Source: an uncultured Spirochaetales bacterium (GTDB taxonomy: Bacteria; Spirochaetota; Spirochaetia; Sphaerochaetales; Sphaerochaetaceae). From it: a DNA stretch of 51,877 nucleotides. Under the pieces are notes generated by a model. It had not been told where the DNA came from. It did not search any database and saw only the letters and a list, made by a program, of their open reading frames with translations. Numbering within the stretch: the first letter of the stretch is position 1; the number at the start of each line of letters is the position of its first letter. Shown here piece by piece: positions 7,762-15,843 of the stretch. The DNA lies in the NCBI GenBank assembly GCA_949285145.1, contig CASDXQ010000013.1, positions 1 through 51,877 of the forward strand, written 5' to 3'. The translations under genes were made by a program, and so were the position numbers.

Positions 7762-9537
7762 TTACTTTCTCTTTCTTGTTTTGTATCTGTTTATCTTTGC
7801 CTCTTCCCTTTCCTTTATTTCCTGTGCATACTTTTTTGTTTTCTTTTTATTCACGTAAATCTGCTGCAGGATTGAAATGAAATTCATAACTGTCCAGTAA
7901 AGAAGCAGACCGGAAGGTGCGTTGTAAAGGATGAAGAAGAATATGACAGGCATGCCATATGTCATGAATGTCATCATACCCTGCTGACTTGACTGTGTAT
8001 TCGCAGTCTGCGTGATCTTCATTGAAAAGATCATTGAAGCAGTATATATGATAGGAAGGAGATGTATGTCATCACCGAGGAAAGGAATGCTGAAAGGCAG
8101 AGTGAATACAGTATCGGGAACTGAAAGATCCGGAATCCAGCCCGGAATGAACATTGCACCCCTTAATTCATAGTGAGTGCTTAAAAGACCATACAGCGCT
8201 ATGAATATAGGGAACTGAATTAGCATGGGAAGACAAGATCCCATAGGACTTATTCCCTCTTCTTTATAAAGCTTCGCCATTGCAGCATTCATAGCTTCCG
8301 GATTGTCAGCATATTTTGTCTTTATTTCTTCAAGCTTCGGACTGAGAGCTGCCATTTTAGCAGTGGAGTCCATGCCTTTCTTAGAAAGAGGCTGTATGAT
8401 GAGCTTTACAAGAATAGTCAGAAGTATGATGGCAACACCATAGTTGGGAATTATGCGGTGGAAGAAATTCAGAACCCATTTGAGAATTGTCTGAAGCCAT
8501 CCAAGCCATGAGGAAGAATCGAGAACTTCGTCAAGCTTAAGTGCGGAAATGGCGAAAGTATTGTTGTTTGCCACATTGTAGATATCAAGTGCGCTTGAAA
8601 GCTTGGGTCCTGCATAATAATCATATGTGTCGCTGATTTCACTGTTTCTTATGTTGTTTCTTACAAAATAGAAACTGTTTGTCTGCAGAAGAATGGAATC
8701 TCCGCTTTCCTGTCTGAATTCAGTCACATACGAATCTGCTGATTCAGGAGCACCTATGACAGCAAAATATTTTCCTGCTGTTGCTGCCCAGCCAACCGGC
8801 TCCGTCACTTCGGCAAATCCGTTCTCAAAATCAGTCACATTACGTCTCTTATTGCTGTCAGCTTCCTTATAATACATTCTCCTGTATTCACCGTAGCTGT
8901 TGGAAAGATCCTCAAATTCAGGTCCCACCTGAGGATCGTAGCCGAGCGCATAGGAATCAAGAGGTATTTCACTTCCATCAAGAGAAGTCATGCTTACATT
9001 GACTTTGAAAAGATATTCATCGTTTTCAGGAACAGCAAAGCTCTTGGCTATCTCAAATGAACTTCCCTCCGCCTCAAAAGTCTGAGTGAAATCCACAAGT
9101 GTTATCAGATTTCCGTTATCTGTAGCCACGTTTTCCTGAATGCTGTAGCTGAAATAATCATCAACAGGATCATCAAAATCATTTCCTGTATAAAGAAGGA
9201 AGGCATTCTTGCCGCTTGAATCCTTGAGAATTAGCTCCACAGGTTCTCCTGTAGTGCTTTCTGTATGATTCTTGAGTTTTATGCTGCTGACTGATGCCCC
9301 TGCAGGGTCGAATTCAATCAGATAGGCATCTGTCTCAATAATGAAAGGCTGAATGTTCTCAACATCTGATGTTGCTGTTATGTCAACATTATCTGCTTCA
9401 TCTGATTCTGCAATTGTCTCAACTTCCTCACTTTCCGTGTAATTATATTCAGGCGGAAAGAAAACAGTGTTTATAGTCATTCCGACTGTTATTACGATTA
9501 CGGAAAGCACAATTGCGATAATAGTATTCCTATCCAT
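7762..9537 (-). CDS. yidC: Membrane protein insertase YidC
   Basis: YidC inserts and folds inner-membrane proteins, alone or with SecYEG. The 591-residue protein has the Gram-negative layout. An N-terminal membrane anchor (residues 4-26) is followed by a large beta-rich periplasmic domain (about 60-330). The conserved five-helix core follows, with YGVAIILLTILVKLIIQPLSKK holding the hydrophilic-groove Arg/Lys region, and IALYGLLSTHYELRG. A basic tail ends RYKTRKRK. MDRNTIIAIV was preferred to an ATG 21 nt upstream because AGGAG lies 8 nt before it. No yidD gene fits in the 77 nt between rnpA and yidC. Confidence 0.95.
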   Translation of the reverse strand: MDRNTIIAIVLSVIVITVGMTINTVFFPPEYNYTESEEVETIAESDEADNVDITATSDVENIQPFIIETDAYLIEFDPAGASVSSIKLKNHTESTTGEPVELILKDSSGKNAFLLYTGNDFDDPVDDYFSYSIQENVATDNGNLITLVDFTQTFEAEGSSFEIAKSFAVPENDEYLFKVNVSMTSLDGSEIPLDSYALGYDPQVGPEFEDLSNSYGEYRRMYYKEADSNKRRNVTDFENGFAEVTEPVGWAATAGKYFAVIGAPESADSYVTEFRQESGDSILLQTNSFYFVRNNIRNSEISDTYDYYAGPKLSSALDIYNVANNNTFAISALKLDEVLDSSSWLGWLQTILKWVLNFFHRIIPNYGVAIILLTILVKLIIQPLSKKGMDSTAKMAALSPKLEEIKTKYADNPEAMNAAMAKLYKEEGISPMGSCLPMLIQFPIFIALYGLLSTHYELRGAMFIPGWIPDLSVPDTVFTLPFSIPFLGDDIHLLPIIYTASMIFSMKITQTANTQSSQQGMMTFMTYGMPVIFFFILYNAPSGLLLYWTVMNFISILQQIYVNKKKTKKYAQEIKEREEAKINRYKTRKRK

Positions 9538-9614
9538 CAATATTCTCCTATGCCTCAATGCGGATACGGAAAGCTGGAATCAGGAATACTCTGCTTAAAG
9601 AGGAAAAACGGGAG

Positions 9615-9977
9615 CTATTTTGTCTCAATCCTGTCTAATAAGGAATAAAAATTAGACTCAAGCAAGGAAAAAGGCAAAACCTTTCCGGGATACACTACCA
9701 AGGCAATATCATGACCAGTGGTCGGATTTTCTTCATCAAACATGACTCTTTCAGGATAAAGACGGAACAACTCCTTCATCTGACGCCTTATTTTATTCCT
9801 CTTCACGGAATTTCCGTATTTTCTGGCAGGAATCACTATGATGCGGTCATAGCAGAAACTGTTTTCTATAACCATTAATCGCATTCCCTTGCAGGAATAT
9901 GATGATCCCTGCCTGAAAATGCGATCTATGTCATGTTTTTTTCGTATTATATCTTTCTTAGAAAGGCTTCTTCTCAT
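9615..9977 (-). CDS. rnpA: Ribonuclease P protein component
   Basis: RnpA is the protein cofactor of RNase P, which matures tRNA 5' ends. The 120-residue protein has the expected basic N-terminus [21 protein letters not shown] and the RNA-binding signature [12 protein letters not shown] (about residues 59-70). The start lies 20 nt inside the upstream rpmH gene in a different frame, without its own Shine-Dalgarno sequence. Translation is therefore probably coupled to L34. Confidence 0.93.
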   Translation of the reverse strand: MRRSLSKKDIIRKKHDIDRIFRQGSSYSCKGMRLMVIENSFCYDRIIVIPARKYGNSVKRNKIRRQMKELFRLYPERVMFDEENPTTGHDIALVVYPGKVLPFSLLESNFYSLLDRIETK

Positions 9978-10125
9978 CAGAAACTGTCAGGCTGTGTCTG
10001 CCTTTTGCTCTGCGGCGGGCAAGCACAAGACGGCCTCCCTTTGTAGCCATGCGTGCTCTGAATCCAAATGTTCTGGTTCTCTTTGTCTTACTCGGCTGAT
10101 AAGTTCTTTTTCCCTTATAACTCAT
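9958..10125 (-). CDS. rpmH: Ribosomal protein L34 (bL34)
   Basis: The 55-residue reading frame contains the whole L34 core: [17 protein letters not shown], then [12 protein letters not shown] and [14 protein letters not shown]. It carries a five-residue N-terminal extension (MSYKG) and a seven-residue C-terminal tail (DEKKPF region) compared with the usual 44-46 residues. GGAG lies 8 nt before the ATG. The tail is encoded in the stretch that also encodes the first residues of RnpA, so the L34 extension and the rnpA overlap go together. bL34 is a large-subunit ribosomal protein. Confidence 0.95.
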   Translation of the reverse strand: MSYKGKRTYQPSKTKRTRTFGFRARMATKGGRLVLARRRAKGRHSLTVSDEKKPF

Positions 10126-10160
10126 ATTTATCTCCAATAAAGCGATTTTTTATTTATCCA

Positions 10161-10176
10161 GGACGAAAGCGTCCGA
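10161..10176 (-). promoter_or_regulatory. Hairpin in the rpmH upstream region
   Basis: GGACG-CTTT-CGTCC forms a tight stem 37-50 nt before the rpmH start codon. It could be a leader element or an operator; there is no T-run after it, so it is not a terminator. Confidence 0.3.
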
Positions 10177-10201
10177 CTTGCAACTCTATAAAATAAAAAG
10201 A

Positions 10202-10222
10202 AAACAGTCAAGATACTGTCTT
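10202..10222 (-). terminator. Terminator after dciA (dnaN-recF-dciA operon)
   Basis: ACAGT-ATCTTG-ACTGT followed on the minus strand by TTTTCTTTTTATTTT, just after the DUF721 gene. The 5-bp stem is short but the U-rich tail is strong. The plus strand also has a T-rich tail. Confidence 0.55.
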
Positions 10223-10228
10223 TATTTT

Positions 10229-10528
10229 TCAATTCAATATTTTAACTCGTCTAACATTATAAAAAGGAAATTTCTCATGAAGTCTCATAAGCACTTCTTT
10301 TTCATGCATTCTGAAATAAGTATTATATGCAGGGTGAGAGCATTTCACGGTAATCGAGTTCTTGTCTGCACTCTCCAATGTTATATTTCCATACATTTCA
10401 GGGCCTATAATATACTGCCAGTATTTTATGACCGGTTCTTCTCCCCCGAGCTCCTTCTCCCACTCATCCTGAATTTTCTGTATGCATTCACCTATTGTCT
10501 TTTCCTGCCAGTCATGCTTTTTTTTCAA
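10229..10528 (-). CDS. dciA: DUF721 protein, DciA-like helicase operator
   Basis: The 99-residue protein matches DUF721. An N-terminal helical segment is followed by the KH-like core EEPVIKYWQYIIGPEMYGNITLESADKNSITVKCSHPAY. In bacteria lacking DnaC/DnaI-type loaders, DciA interacts with the replicative helicase DnaB and is needed for replication. Its place directly behind dnaN-recF fits. The start overlaps the recF stop by 17 nt, indicating translational coupling. The family call is good. The replication role is by homology. Confidence 0.75.
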   Translation of the reverse strand: MKKKHDWQEKTIGECIQKIQDEWEKELGGEEPVIKYWQYIIGPEMYGNITLESADKNSITVKCSHPAYNTYFRMHEKEVLMRLHEKFPFYNVRRVKILN

Positions 10529-11597
10529 CTTTTCCCTCCATGACTATGTACTCAAGCATTTCATCTTTTCTTGAAGAAAAATACTTTTCATCCGGAAGAA
10601 ATGTAAAGAAAGCCTGGCTGTAATCAGTCAGAAGAGAAAGAAAGCTTCCTCTTTTGATATTATCAAGTTCAAGAAGTACATCATCTATCAGAAGAACCGG
10701 CTTTTTTCCTGTCATTTTTATGAAGAATCTTGCTTCGGCAAGACGGAAAAGAAGAGAGGCAAGCCTTATCTGACCTGTTGATCCGCTTTGGCTGAAAGGC
10801 CCGTTATCATCAAAAACAGTGAACCTGTCACGGTGTATTCCCGACGAAGTTGTCATAAGATTTATATCTCTTTCCCTTGTACTTTCAAGATAATTCATAA
10901 CTTCATCTTCGCTTTTCAGTTCTCTCCACGAAGGCTGATACTTTATTGAAAGATTTTTTTCAGTTCCTGATATTTCCTTGTAAAGAGAAGGAAAAATATC
11001 ATTGAACATTTTAACTCCTTCTTCCCTTTTACTTGAAATATCAAGGCCATATCTGACAAGACGCTCATCATAAAGAGAAAGAAGAGATATCTGTTTTGAT
11101 TTTATAGCAGCATTTCTCTGCATAAGTATAATCTTATAACGCCGCAGATTATCAAGATAAAGAGGATCATACATGCTGAATGTCTGATCAAAGAAACGTC
11201 TTCTGTACTCAGGTTCCCCTTTAACAAAATTTATATCCTCATGTGAGAATACAATTGAAGGAAAATTATATATAAGTTCCTTTCTGTCTCTTATATCCTT
11301 CCCATCAAGAATTATTTTTCTCTTTCCGCTGTGGTTTATATATTCGACTTTATGCTCAATACCGTCATCATCACAAGCAATTCCGACAATATGAACACTG
11401 TCCTTGTTGAAGGTTATTATTTCCTTTGAATTTGATGTCCTGAATGAGGATCCATATGAAAGAAGATAAACGGACTCGAGAATATTTGTCTTTCCCTGTC
11501 CGTTTATTCCTTCAAGTATTACATTCTGACAATCCGTATCTATGCTGGAATTGTCTATATTCCTGAAATTATAATATTTTAACTCTTTGAATCTCAT
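10512..11597 (-). CDS. recF: DNA replication and repair protein RecF
   Basis: RecF is an SMC-like ATPase that helps load RecA at gaps. The 361-residue protein has Walker A GINGQGKTN (about residues 31-39), a signature region FSQSGSTGQIRLASLLFRLAEA and Walker B KPVLLIDDVLLELD (about 299-312). The start ATG follows the dnaN stop by 2 nt, and its end overlaps dciA. This is the standard dnaN-recF order of origin regions. Confidence 0.95.
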   Translation of the reverse strand: MRFKELKYYNFRNIDNSSIDTDCQNVILEGINGQGKTNILESVYLLSYGSSFRTSNSKEIITFNKDSVHIVGIACDDDGIEHKVEYINHSGKRKIILDGKDIRDRKELIYNFPSIVFSHEDINFVKGEPEYRRRFFDQTFSMYDPLYLDNLRRYKIILMQRNAAIKSKQISLLSLYDERLVRYGLDISSKREEGVKMFNDIFPSLYKEISGTEKNLSIKYQPSWRELKSEDEVMNYLESTRERDINLMTTSSGIHRDRFTVFDDNGPFSQSGSTGQIRLASLLFRLAEARFFIKMTGKKPVLLIDDVLLELDNIKRGSFLSLLTDYSQAFFTFLPDEKYFSSRKDEMLEYIVMEGKVEKKA

Positions 11598-11599
11598 GA

Positions 11600-12700
11600 T
11601 CAGTGCATCGGCATAATGACAAAGATATAATCCCTTTCAGGATCAGGCAGTACAGCTATGGCCGTATTTGCACTGTTAAAGCATATTCTAACATTGTCAG
11701 TTTCTACTATCTTGAGAGGAGTCTGAAGAAAACTGTAATTGAATGATATGGTAGTATCGGGACCATCATACTCACAGCTTATCATTATCTTGGCATCACC
11801 TATTTCAGTATTCTCGCTGCTAAGAAGAACTCCGTTGCGGCTGAAATCAAGGAATATTTTCTTGCTGTTTGAATCCACACAAAGAGAAACCTGATTGAGG
11901 GCATCCAGAAGATTTTTTACTTTTATCCTGCATTCATAAGCAAAACTCTGCGGAATGACTTTTCTATATGCAGGATAATTTCCTGTTATAAGAGTCGAAT
12001 AAATTGAATGTCCGTTTATTTCCGCAAAAATATACGAGTTTGTTACAGCAATTGAGAAAAGACCTTCACCGCTGCCGATTGACATCAGTTGATTGAGGAA
12101 TTTTATGGGAATTATGCAAGGTTTGAAATCAGGAATTTCCTGTTCAAAAACCTTCCTTGAACAGCTGAGTCTTTTTCCGTCTGTTGATGCGAGTACAAGC
12201 TGTCCTTCTTCATTCTTTTCCATATATACACCGGTAAGAAAAAACTTTGTCTCATCTGTTCCTACAGAGAAAGAGGTCTTATGTATCATGTCAAAAAAAT
12301 CTCTCTGTGAAAGAGAAAAATAAGGATCAGAACATGTTACAAGCTCAGGAAATCTGTCAGCTGCGAGAGTCTTGAGATTGAATCTTATACTGTCATTTCC
12401 TGAAACCGTGATGTTTATTCTGTCATCCTCATCTGTGAATATGAGGTCACTTGATGGCAGAGATTTCAATATTGAAAGGAACTTCTCGCAAATTACAGTG
12501 GTAGATCCTGGAACTTCAGTGACAACAGGAAAACTTGTTGAAAAACCGAGTTTTGTATCAGTACTTTTTATTGTCAGAAGATTCTGGTAGTTCTCTATAA
12601 GTACATTTGACGATATTGAAAGAGCATTTCTCTGACTTGTAAAATTATTGGCATGCTCAATTTCCTTAAGAATAGTATCTCTCTGGCAAATAAACTTCAT
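11600..12700 (-). CDS. dnaN: DNA polymerase III beta subunit (sliding clamp)
   Basis: The 366-residue protein has the length and three-repeat layout of the beta clamp, the ring that tethers DNA polymerase III to DNA. The N-terminus MKFICQRDTILKEIEHANNF, the middle ATDGKRLSCSRK and the C-terminal VLPDPERDYIFVIMPMH (the conserved clamp end, usually IMPMR or similar) are all recognisable. AAAGGAG lies 7 nt before the ATG. The upstream DNA is the proposed oriC, so its promoter probably lies within the AT-rich block. Confidence 0.96.
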   Translation of the reverse strand: MKFICQRDTILKEIEHANNFTSQRNALSISSNVLIENYQNLLTIKSTDTKLGFSTSFPVVTEVPGSTTVICEKFLSILKSLPSSDLIFTDEDDRINITVSGNDSIRFNLKTLAADRFPELVTCSDPYFSLSQRDFFDMIHKTSFSVGTDETKFFLTGVYMEKNEEGQLVLASTDGKRLSCSRKVFEQEIPDFKPCIIPIKFLNQLMSIGSGEGLFSIAVTNSYIFAEINGHSIYSTLITGNYPAYRKVIPQSFAYECRIKVKNLLDALNQVSLCVDSNSKKIFLDFSRNGVLLSSENTEIGDAKIMISCEYDGPDTTISFNYSFLQTPLKIVETDNVRICFNSANTAIAVLPDPERDYIFVIMPMH

Positions 12701-12714
12701 TTAAAAGCTCCTTT

Positions 12715-13095
12715 GTTAATATACCTAGAATATTATAAATTATTTCATTCTCATCTTCAATAAAACAAAAATTCAAATAAAATCATAATTTCAAAAGCAG
12801 TATTAACTTTTTATGGTCATTATTATCATTATTAAAATATAAAAAAATTTCAGTAATAATAATATTAATTTGACTTTATTGTTGAAAACCAATTTATTTT
12901 ATTTTAATGTAAATAAATATTAAATATAAAAGTATGTTGATAACTTGTTTATTAACAAGTCTTTATTGTTTAAAGTTTGTAAATGTTATGAAACTTCTGA
13001 TTCTTATGATAGAAGACTGTTGATTTAAACAAAGTTTTCAACAGGTTTTAAGTATGCTATCAACAAGTTTTCCACAGACTTTTCAACAGAAAAAA
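12715..13095. other. Probable oriC: DnaA-box cluster and AT-rich unwinding region
   Basis: The dnaA-dnaN interval holds six DnaA-box-like 9-mers: TGTTGAAAA 12880-12888, TGTTGATAA 12935-12943, TTTTCAACA 13035-13043, CTATCAACA 13057-13065, TTTTCCACA 13068-13076 and TTTTCAACA 13080-13088. The last four share one orientation and are packed into 54 bp. They flank about 200 bp of nearly pure A/T (12715-12935), a natural duplex-unwinding element. Gene polarity flips between dnaA and gyrB a little to the right. The boxes match TTATCCACA with one or two changes. Initiation here is inferred, not shown. Confidence 0.7.
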
Positions 13096-13105
13096 ATTCA
13101 AAACT

Positions 13106-13586
13106 TTATAATAACCTTTCAAGCGAAGGAAGAAGAAAATGATTGAAAAGAGAAAAAACTCTTCCAACCCCGATGAAAGCTATTATTGTACCTATGCCTA
13201 TTCCTATTATTTCATCAGATGCGATAAGTGAAATAATGATTTTCAAAAATATATTAAAAACGCCAAACATGTTTTTTACTGATCCTGTTTCTTTTTTTGA
13301 AAAATCAGCAAGTGACTGCACTATTCCGTCTCCGGGATTAGGTATGAGAAGCATGTCAAGTGTTGCTGCAGCACCTATCCCTGTTGATATCACAGCAAGA
13401 GATAGAAGTCTTTCTGTCATTGATGAAGATTAATATGGATTATGATCTCAATAAGAACAAATGTTGTGTATCCTATTTTAATTGACAGAATTGATGAAAA
13501 CAGTTTGCAACCGAGATTATAGGAGATACTTCAAGCGCTGTTTTAACATTCAGCGGTATTCCGAATGCAAGAATTAAAAGTCCCTA
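13106..13586 (-). pseudogene. Decayed YczE/DUF6198-like membrane protein
   Basis: The 3' part (13106-13420) encodes 104 residues beginning MTERLLSLAVISTGIGAA. It contains LLIPNPGDGIVQSLADFSKK and IIGIGIGTIIAFIGVGRVF, the second half of YczE/YitT-type integral membrane proteins of about 200 residues. Upstream on the same strand a different frame gives LLILAFGIPLNVKTALEV, then SPIISVAN. This matches the first half, followed by a frameshift (an alternative frame reads KIGYTTFVLIEIIIH) and a stop. A stop also precedes GLLILAF. No intact start is seen. The gene appears inactivated and adjoins oriC. Confidence 0.6.
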
Positions 13587-13630
13587 AACATATATTGCCG
13601 AGTATAAGAAAAAAAAGACGCTTTTGAAAT

Positions 13631-13668
13631 GAAAAAAAAGAGAAGATGAACAAATGATCATCTTCTCT
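13631..13668 (-). terminator. Rho-independent terminator of the small secreted protein gene
   Basis: AGAGAAGATGA and TCATCTTCTCT form a perfect 11-bp stem with an 8-nt loop. It is followed on the minus strand by eight T residues and lies 12 nt after the stop codon. Confidence 0.88.
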
Positions 13669-13680
13669 GTGTTCCGTATT

Positions 13681-13944
13681 TTAAAGTGCTGTAAATACGA
13701 AACGAAGGGGGTTACCTAAATTCGAGTAGTCGCTGATTCTGTTGTCATCCATATCATATACGGCTACATCCACATCTTCTGAGTTGATTTCCACTTTCAG
13801 AATGTCTTTTTCATGTGATATATCAACTCTTGGAGGCACTGTCGCTCTCAGGTGCAAGGTAATGGTATCTGTTTCTGCCCACACTGTTGTACACAGAAAA
13901 GAAATAAATAATAATGTAATAAGTTTTTTAATAACTTTGAACAT
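13681..13944 (-). CDS. Small secreted protein of unknown function
   Basis: The 87-residue protein has a clear signal peptide (MFKVIKKLITLLFISFLCTT, cleavage likely after VWA). The mature part of about 64 residues is rich in alternating hydrophobic/polar residues (ITLHLRATVPPRVDI, LKVEINSEDVDVAVYD, LRFVFTAL), which suggests a small beta-sandwich exported to the periplasm. I do not recognise the family. AAGGAG lies 7 nt before the ATG. The gene is a self-contained unit with a consensus promoter (13971-13999), palindromic sites and a strong terminator. It sits between dnaA and dnaN, where such a gene is unusual. Confidence 0.75.
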   Translation of the reverse strand: MFKVIKKLITLLFISFLCTTVWAETDTITLHLRATVPPRVDISHEKDILKVEINSEDVDVAVYDMDDNRISDYSNLGNPLRFVFTAL

Positions 13945-13970
13945 TACCTTGCTCCTTAATTTACAACATA

Positions 13971-13999
13971 TGTATAATGATTAAAAATAAAACTGTCAA
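13971..13999 (-). promoter_or_regulatory. Sigma-70-type promoter of the small secreted protein gene
   Basis: TTGACA (13994-13999), 17-nt spacer, TATACA (13971-13976) on the minus strand. It lies 26 nt upstream of the start codon and is the best consensus promoter in the window. Confidence 0.8.
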
Positions 14000-14035
14000 T
14001 ATTTTATTGTTTAATATTATATAATAAAAGGAATT

Positions 14036-14052
14036 AACATATGTCATATGTT
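14036..14052. promoter_or_regulatory. 17-bp palindrome upstream of the small secreted protein promoter
   Basis: AACATATG-T-CATATGTT is a perfect inverted repeat about 37 bp upstream of the -35. The half-site AACATATG recurs at 13965-13972, over the predicted transcription start. This two-site layout is typical of an operator. No cognate regulator can be named. Confidence 0.45.
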
Positions 14053-14171
14053 GTAATTCAAACCTTATTTACTTATAACATACTTATATCACATTCTTTT
14101 ATTTGATCTATTTTAAGAAATATTATGTTAGAGGTTAAAACAAAGATTTAAGCTTTTTATATGCGTATTAT

Positions 14172-14214
14172 GCAAAAAAAAACTTATGTCATATGTGACT
14201 TATGACATAAGTTT
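14172..14214 (-). terminator. Terminator of dnaA
   Basis: AACTTATGTCATA and TATGACATAAGTT (plus one further A-T pair) form a 14-bp perfect stem with a 7-nt loop at 14180-14214. On the minus strand it is followed by about eight T residues. It lies about 78 nt after the dnaA stop. The rest of the 13945-14291 interval holds the promoter and palindrome listed separately, and no gene. Confidence 0.75.
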
Positions 14215-14291
14215 AACTTATAACATAAAAATAATTAAAAACAGCATTTAAAGCTTTGTGATATTCAGACACAAAGTAAAAATGTTATATG

Positions 14292-15635
14292 TCAGCGGGC
14301 CTTTGCACGTATGTTTGATTCAAGCATTTCCAGTGAAGAAGATAGTTCTGAATTTGTCTTTCTTTCCCTTTCTATTTTATCTATGGAATGAGTGATTGTG
14401 GAATGATCTCTGTCGAAGTATGTTCCTATTTCTGTTGTTGAATACTGTGTTATCTTCCTTGTGAGGTAGATTGATATATTCCTTGCATCTTTTATTATGG
14501 CAGTTCTTTTCTTTCCTTTTATATCTGAAATATCTATATTGTAATATGATGCGACTTCTTTTACTATCATGCTGATTGAGATGTCCTGTTCTCCGGCAAT
14601 CGGAGCTGCTATTATGTTCTTAAGCTGTTCCTGTGCTATTTCAAGTGTTATCTTCTGTCTGATCAGAGTTGAATATGCTATGAGGGTGGTAAGGGAACCT
14701 TCCAGATCTCTTACATTTGTTTTTATGTTCTCTGCGATATAATTCAGAACACTGTCATTGATTTCTATGTTTTTCTCTCTGCATTTCTTTTTAAGAATGG
14801 CCACGCGTGTTTCATAGTCTGGAGCAGTCAGGTTTATGTTAAGACCCCTTGTGAAACGTGATTTGAGACGATCTGTAAATCCTTTGAGCTCACTTATCGG
14901 ACGGTCACATGTGAAAACAATCTGCTTGTTTGTCTCATACAGGTCGTTGAATGTATGGAAAAGTTCTTCCTGAGTCTGTATCTTCTTCTCGAGGAAATGA
15001 ATGTCGTCTATAAGCAGTACATCTGCCTTTCTGTATTTTATTCTGAACTGTGATGTATTCTTATTTGTAAGGGACTGTATGTAGTCATTGGTGAAAGTTT
15101 CAGCTGTGACATAGATCACATTCTTTCTCGGATTCTCTTTTTCCACATAGTTTCCTATTGATTCAAGAAGATGTGTCTTTCCAAGACCTACTCCGCCGTA
15201 AAAAAGGCAGGGATTGAAACTCATTCCCGGATTCATCGCAATTGCCTTTGCGGCGTTATATGCGAACAGTGTGCTTTCACATGGAATGAAACTTTCGAAT
15301 GTATATACAGGGTTCAGAAGACTTGTCCGTGAATGGGTTTTTTCATCTTTATGGAGAACGTTGTCTTTTTCTCTCACTTCATCTTTAATGCTTTCATCAG
15401 CGGCAATACTTATTGAAAGCTCTATTTTCTGTCCGCTCAGTTCTTCAAGCATGTTTATCAGTTCGGTTCTGCACTGTTTTTCAAAATTTGCTTTGGTCAT
15501 GGCAGAATCGCATTCCAGGAAAAGAGTGTTCTTATCGCTTTTTCTGAATGTAACATAATCAAGCCACATGGTTTTTGACTGAGGCAGACTTTCATGCAGC
15601 TGTTCCAATGCCTGATACCAGATGTCTTCTAACAT
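14292..15635 (-). CDS. dnaA: Chromosomal replication initiator DnaA
   Basis: DnaA binds DnaA boxes and melts oriC. The 447-residue protein shows all four domains: N-terminal helicase-interaction domain (LEDIWYQALEQL), a linker to about residue 110, the AAA+ domain with Walker A YGGVGLGKTHLLESIG and Walker B VLLIDDIHFLEKK, and the DNA-binding domain with the signature DRDHSTITHSIDKIE near the C-terminus. An ATG 12 nt upstream is in frame. MLEDIW is preferred because a promoter (TTGAAA, 18 nt, TATGAT) ends 7 nt before it and no Shine-Dalgarno sequence exists, implying a leaderless mRNA. The gene is divergent from gyrB. dnaN follows only after 1.6 kb of other sequence. Confidence 0.97.
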   Translation of the reverse strand: MLEDIWYQALEQLHESLPQSKTMWLDYVTFRKSDKNTLFLECDSAMTKANFEKQCRTELINMLEELSGQKIELSISIAADESIKDEVREKDNVLHKDEKTHSRTSLLNPVYTFESFIPCESTLFAYNAAKAIAMNPGMSFNPCLFYGGVGLGKTHLLESIGNYVEKENPRKNVIYVTAETFTNDYIQSLTNKNTSQFRIKYRKADVLLIDDIHFLEKKIQTQEELFHTFNDLYETNKQIVFTCDRPISELKGFTDRLKSRFTRGLNINLTAPDYETRVAILKKKCREKNIEINDSVLNYIAENIKTNVRDLEGSLTTLIAYSTLIRQKITLEIAQEQLKNIIAAPIAGEQDISISMIVKEVASYYNIDISDIKGKKRTAIIKDARNISIYLTRKITQYSTTEIGTYFDRDHSTITHSIDKIERERKTNSELSSSLEMLESNIRAKAR

Positions 15636-15642
15636 AATATGT

Positions 15643-15672
15643 ATCATATTGGTTGATGCTTGTTTTTTTCAA
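15643..15672 (-). promoter_or_regulatory. dnaA promoter, predicted leaderless
   Basis: TTGAAA (15667-15672), 18-nt spacer and TATGAT (15643-15648) on the minus strand. Only 7 nt separate the -10 from the ATG at 15635. No purine-rich ribosome-binding site is present. Confidence 0.6.
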
Positions 15673-15792
15673 GGGTTTTCACATAATAATTATCATTTCA
15701 CATAATATTTTATGATACATATAAATATATAAAAAAATACCTGTTGTTGAAATTTTTAATAATTACCACTAATATATCTAAGGTTATTTAAT

Positions 15793-15812
15793 ATATGTGC
15801 GCACGCGCATAT
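15793..15812. promoter_or_regulatory. Imperfect palindrome in the dnaA-gyrB intergenic region
   Basis: ATATGTGCG-CA-CGCGCATAT pairs at 8 of 9 arm positions. The GC-rich centre stands out in otherwise AT-rich DNA about 31 nt before the gyrB start. It is a possible operator or nucleoprotein site; the function is unknown. Confidence 0.3.
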
Positions 15813-15843
15813 GTGATGACTAATTCTGATAAGGGAAAATTGC

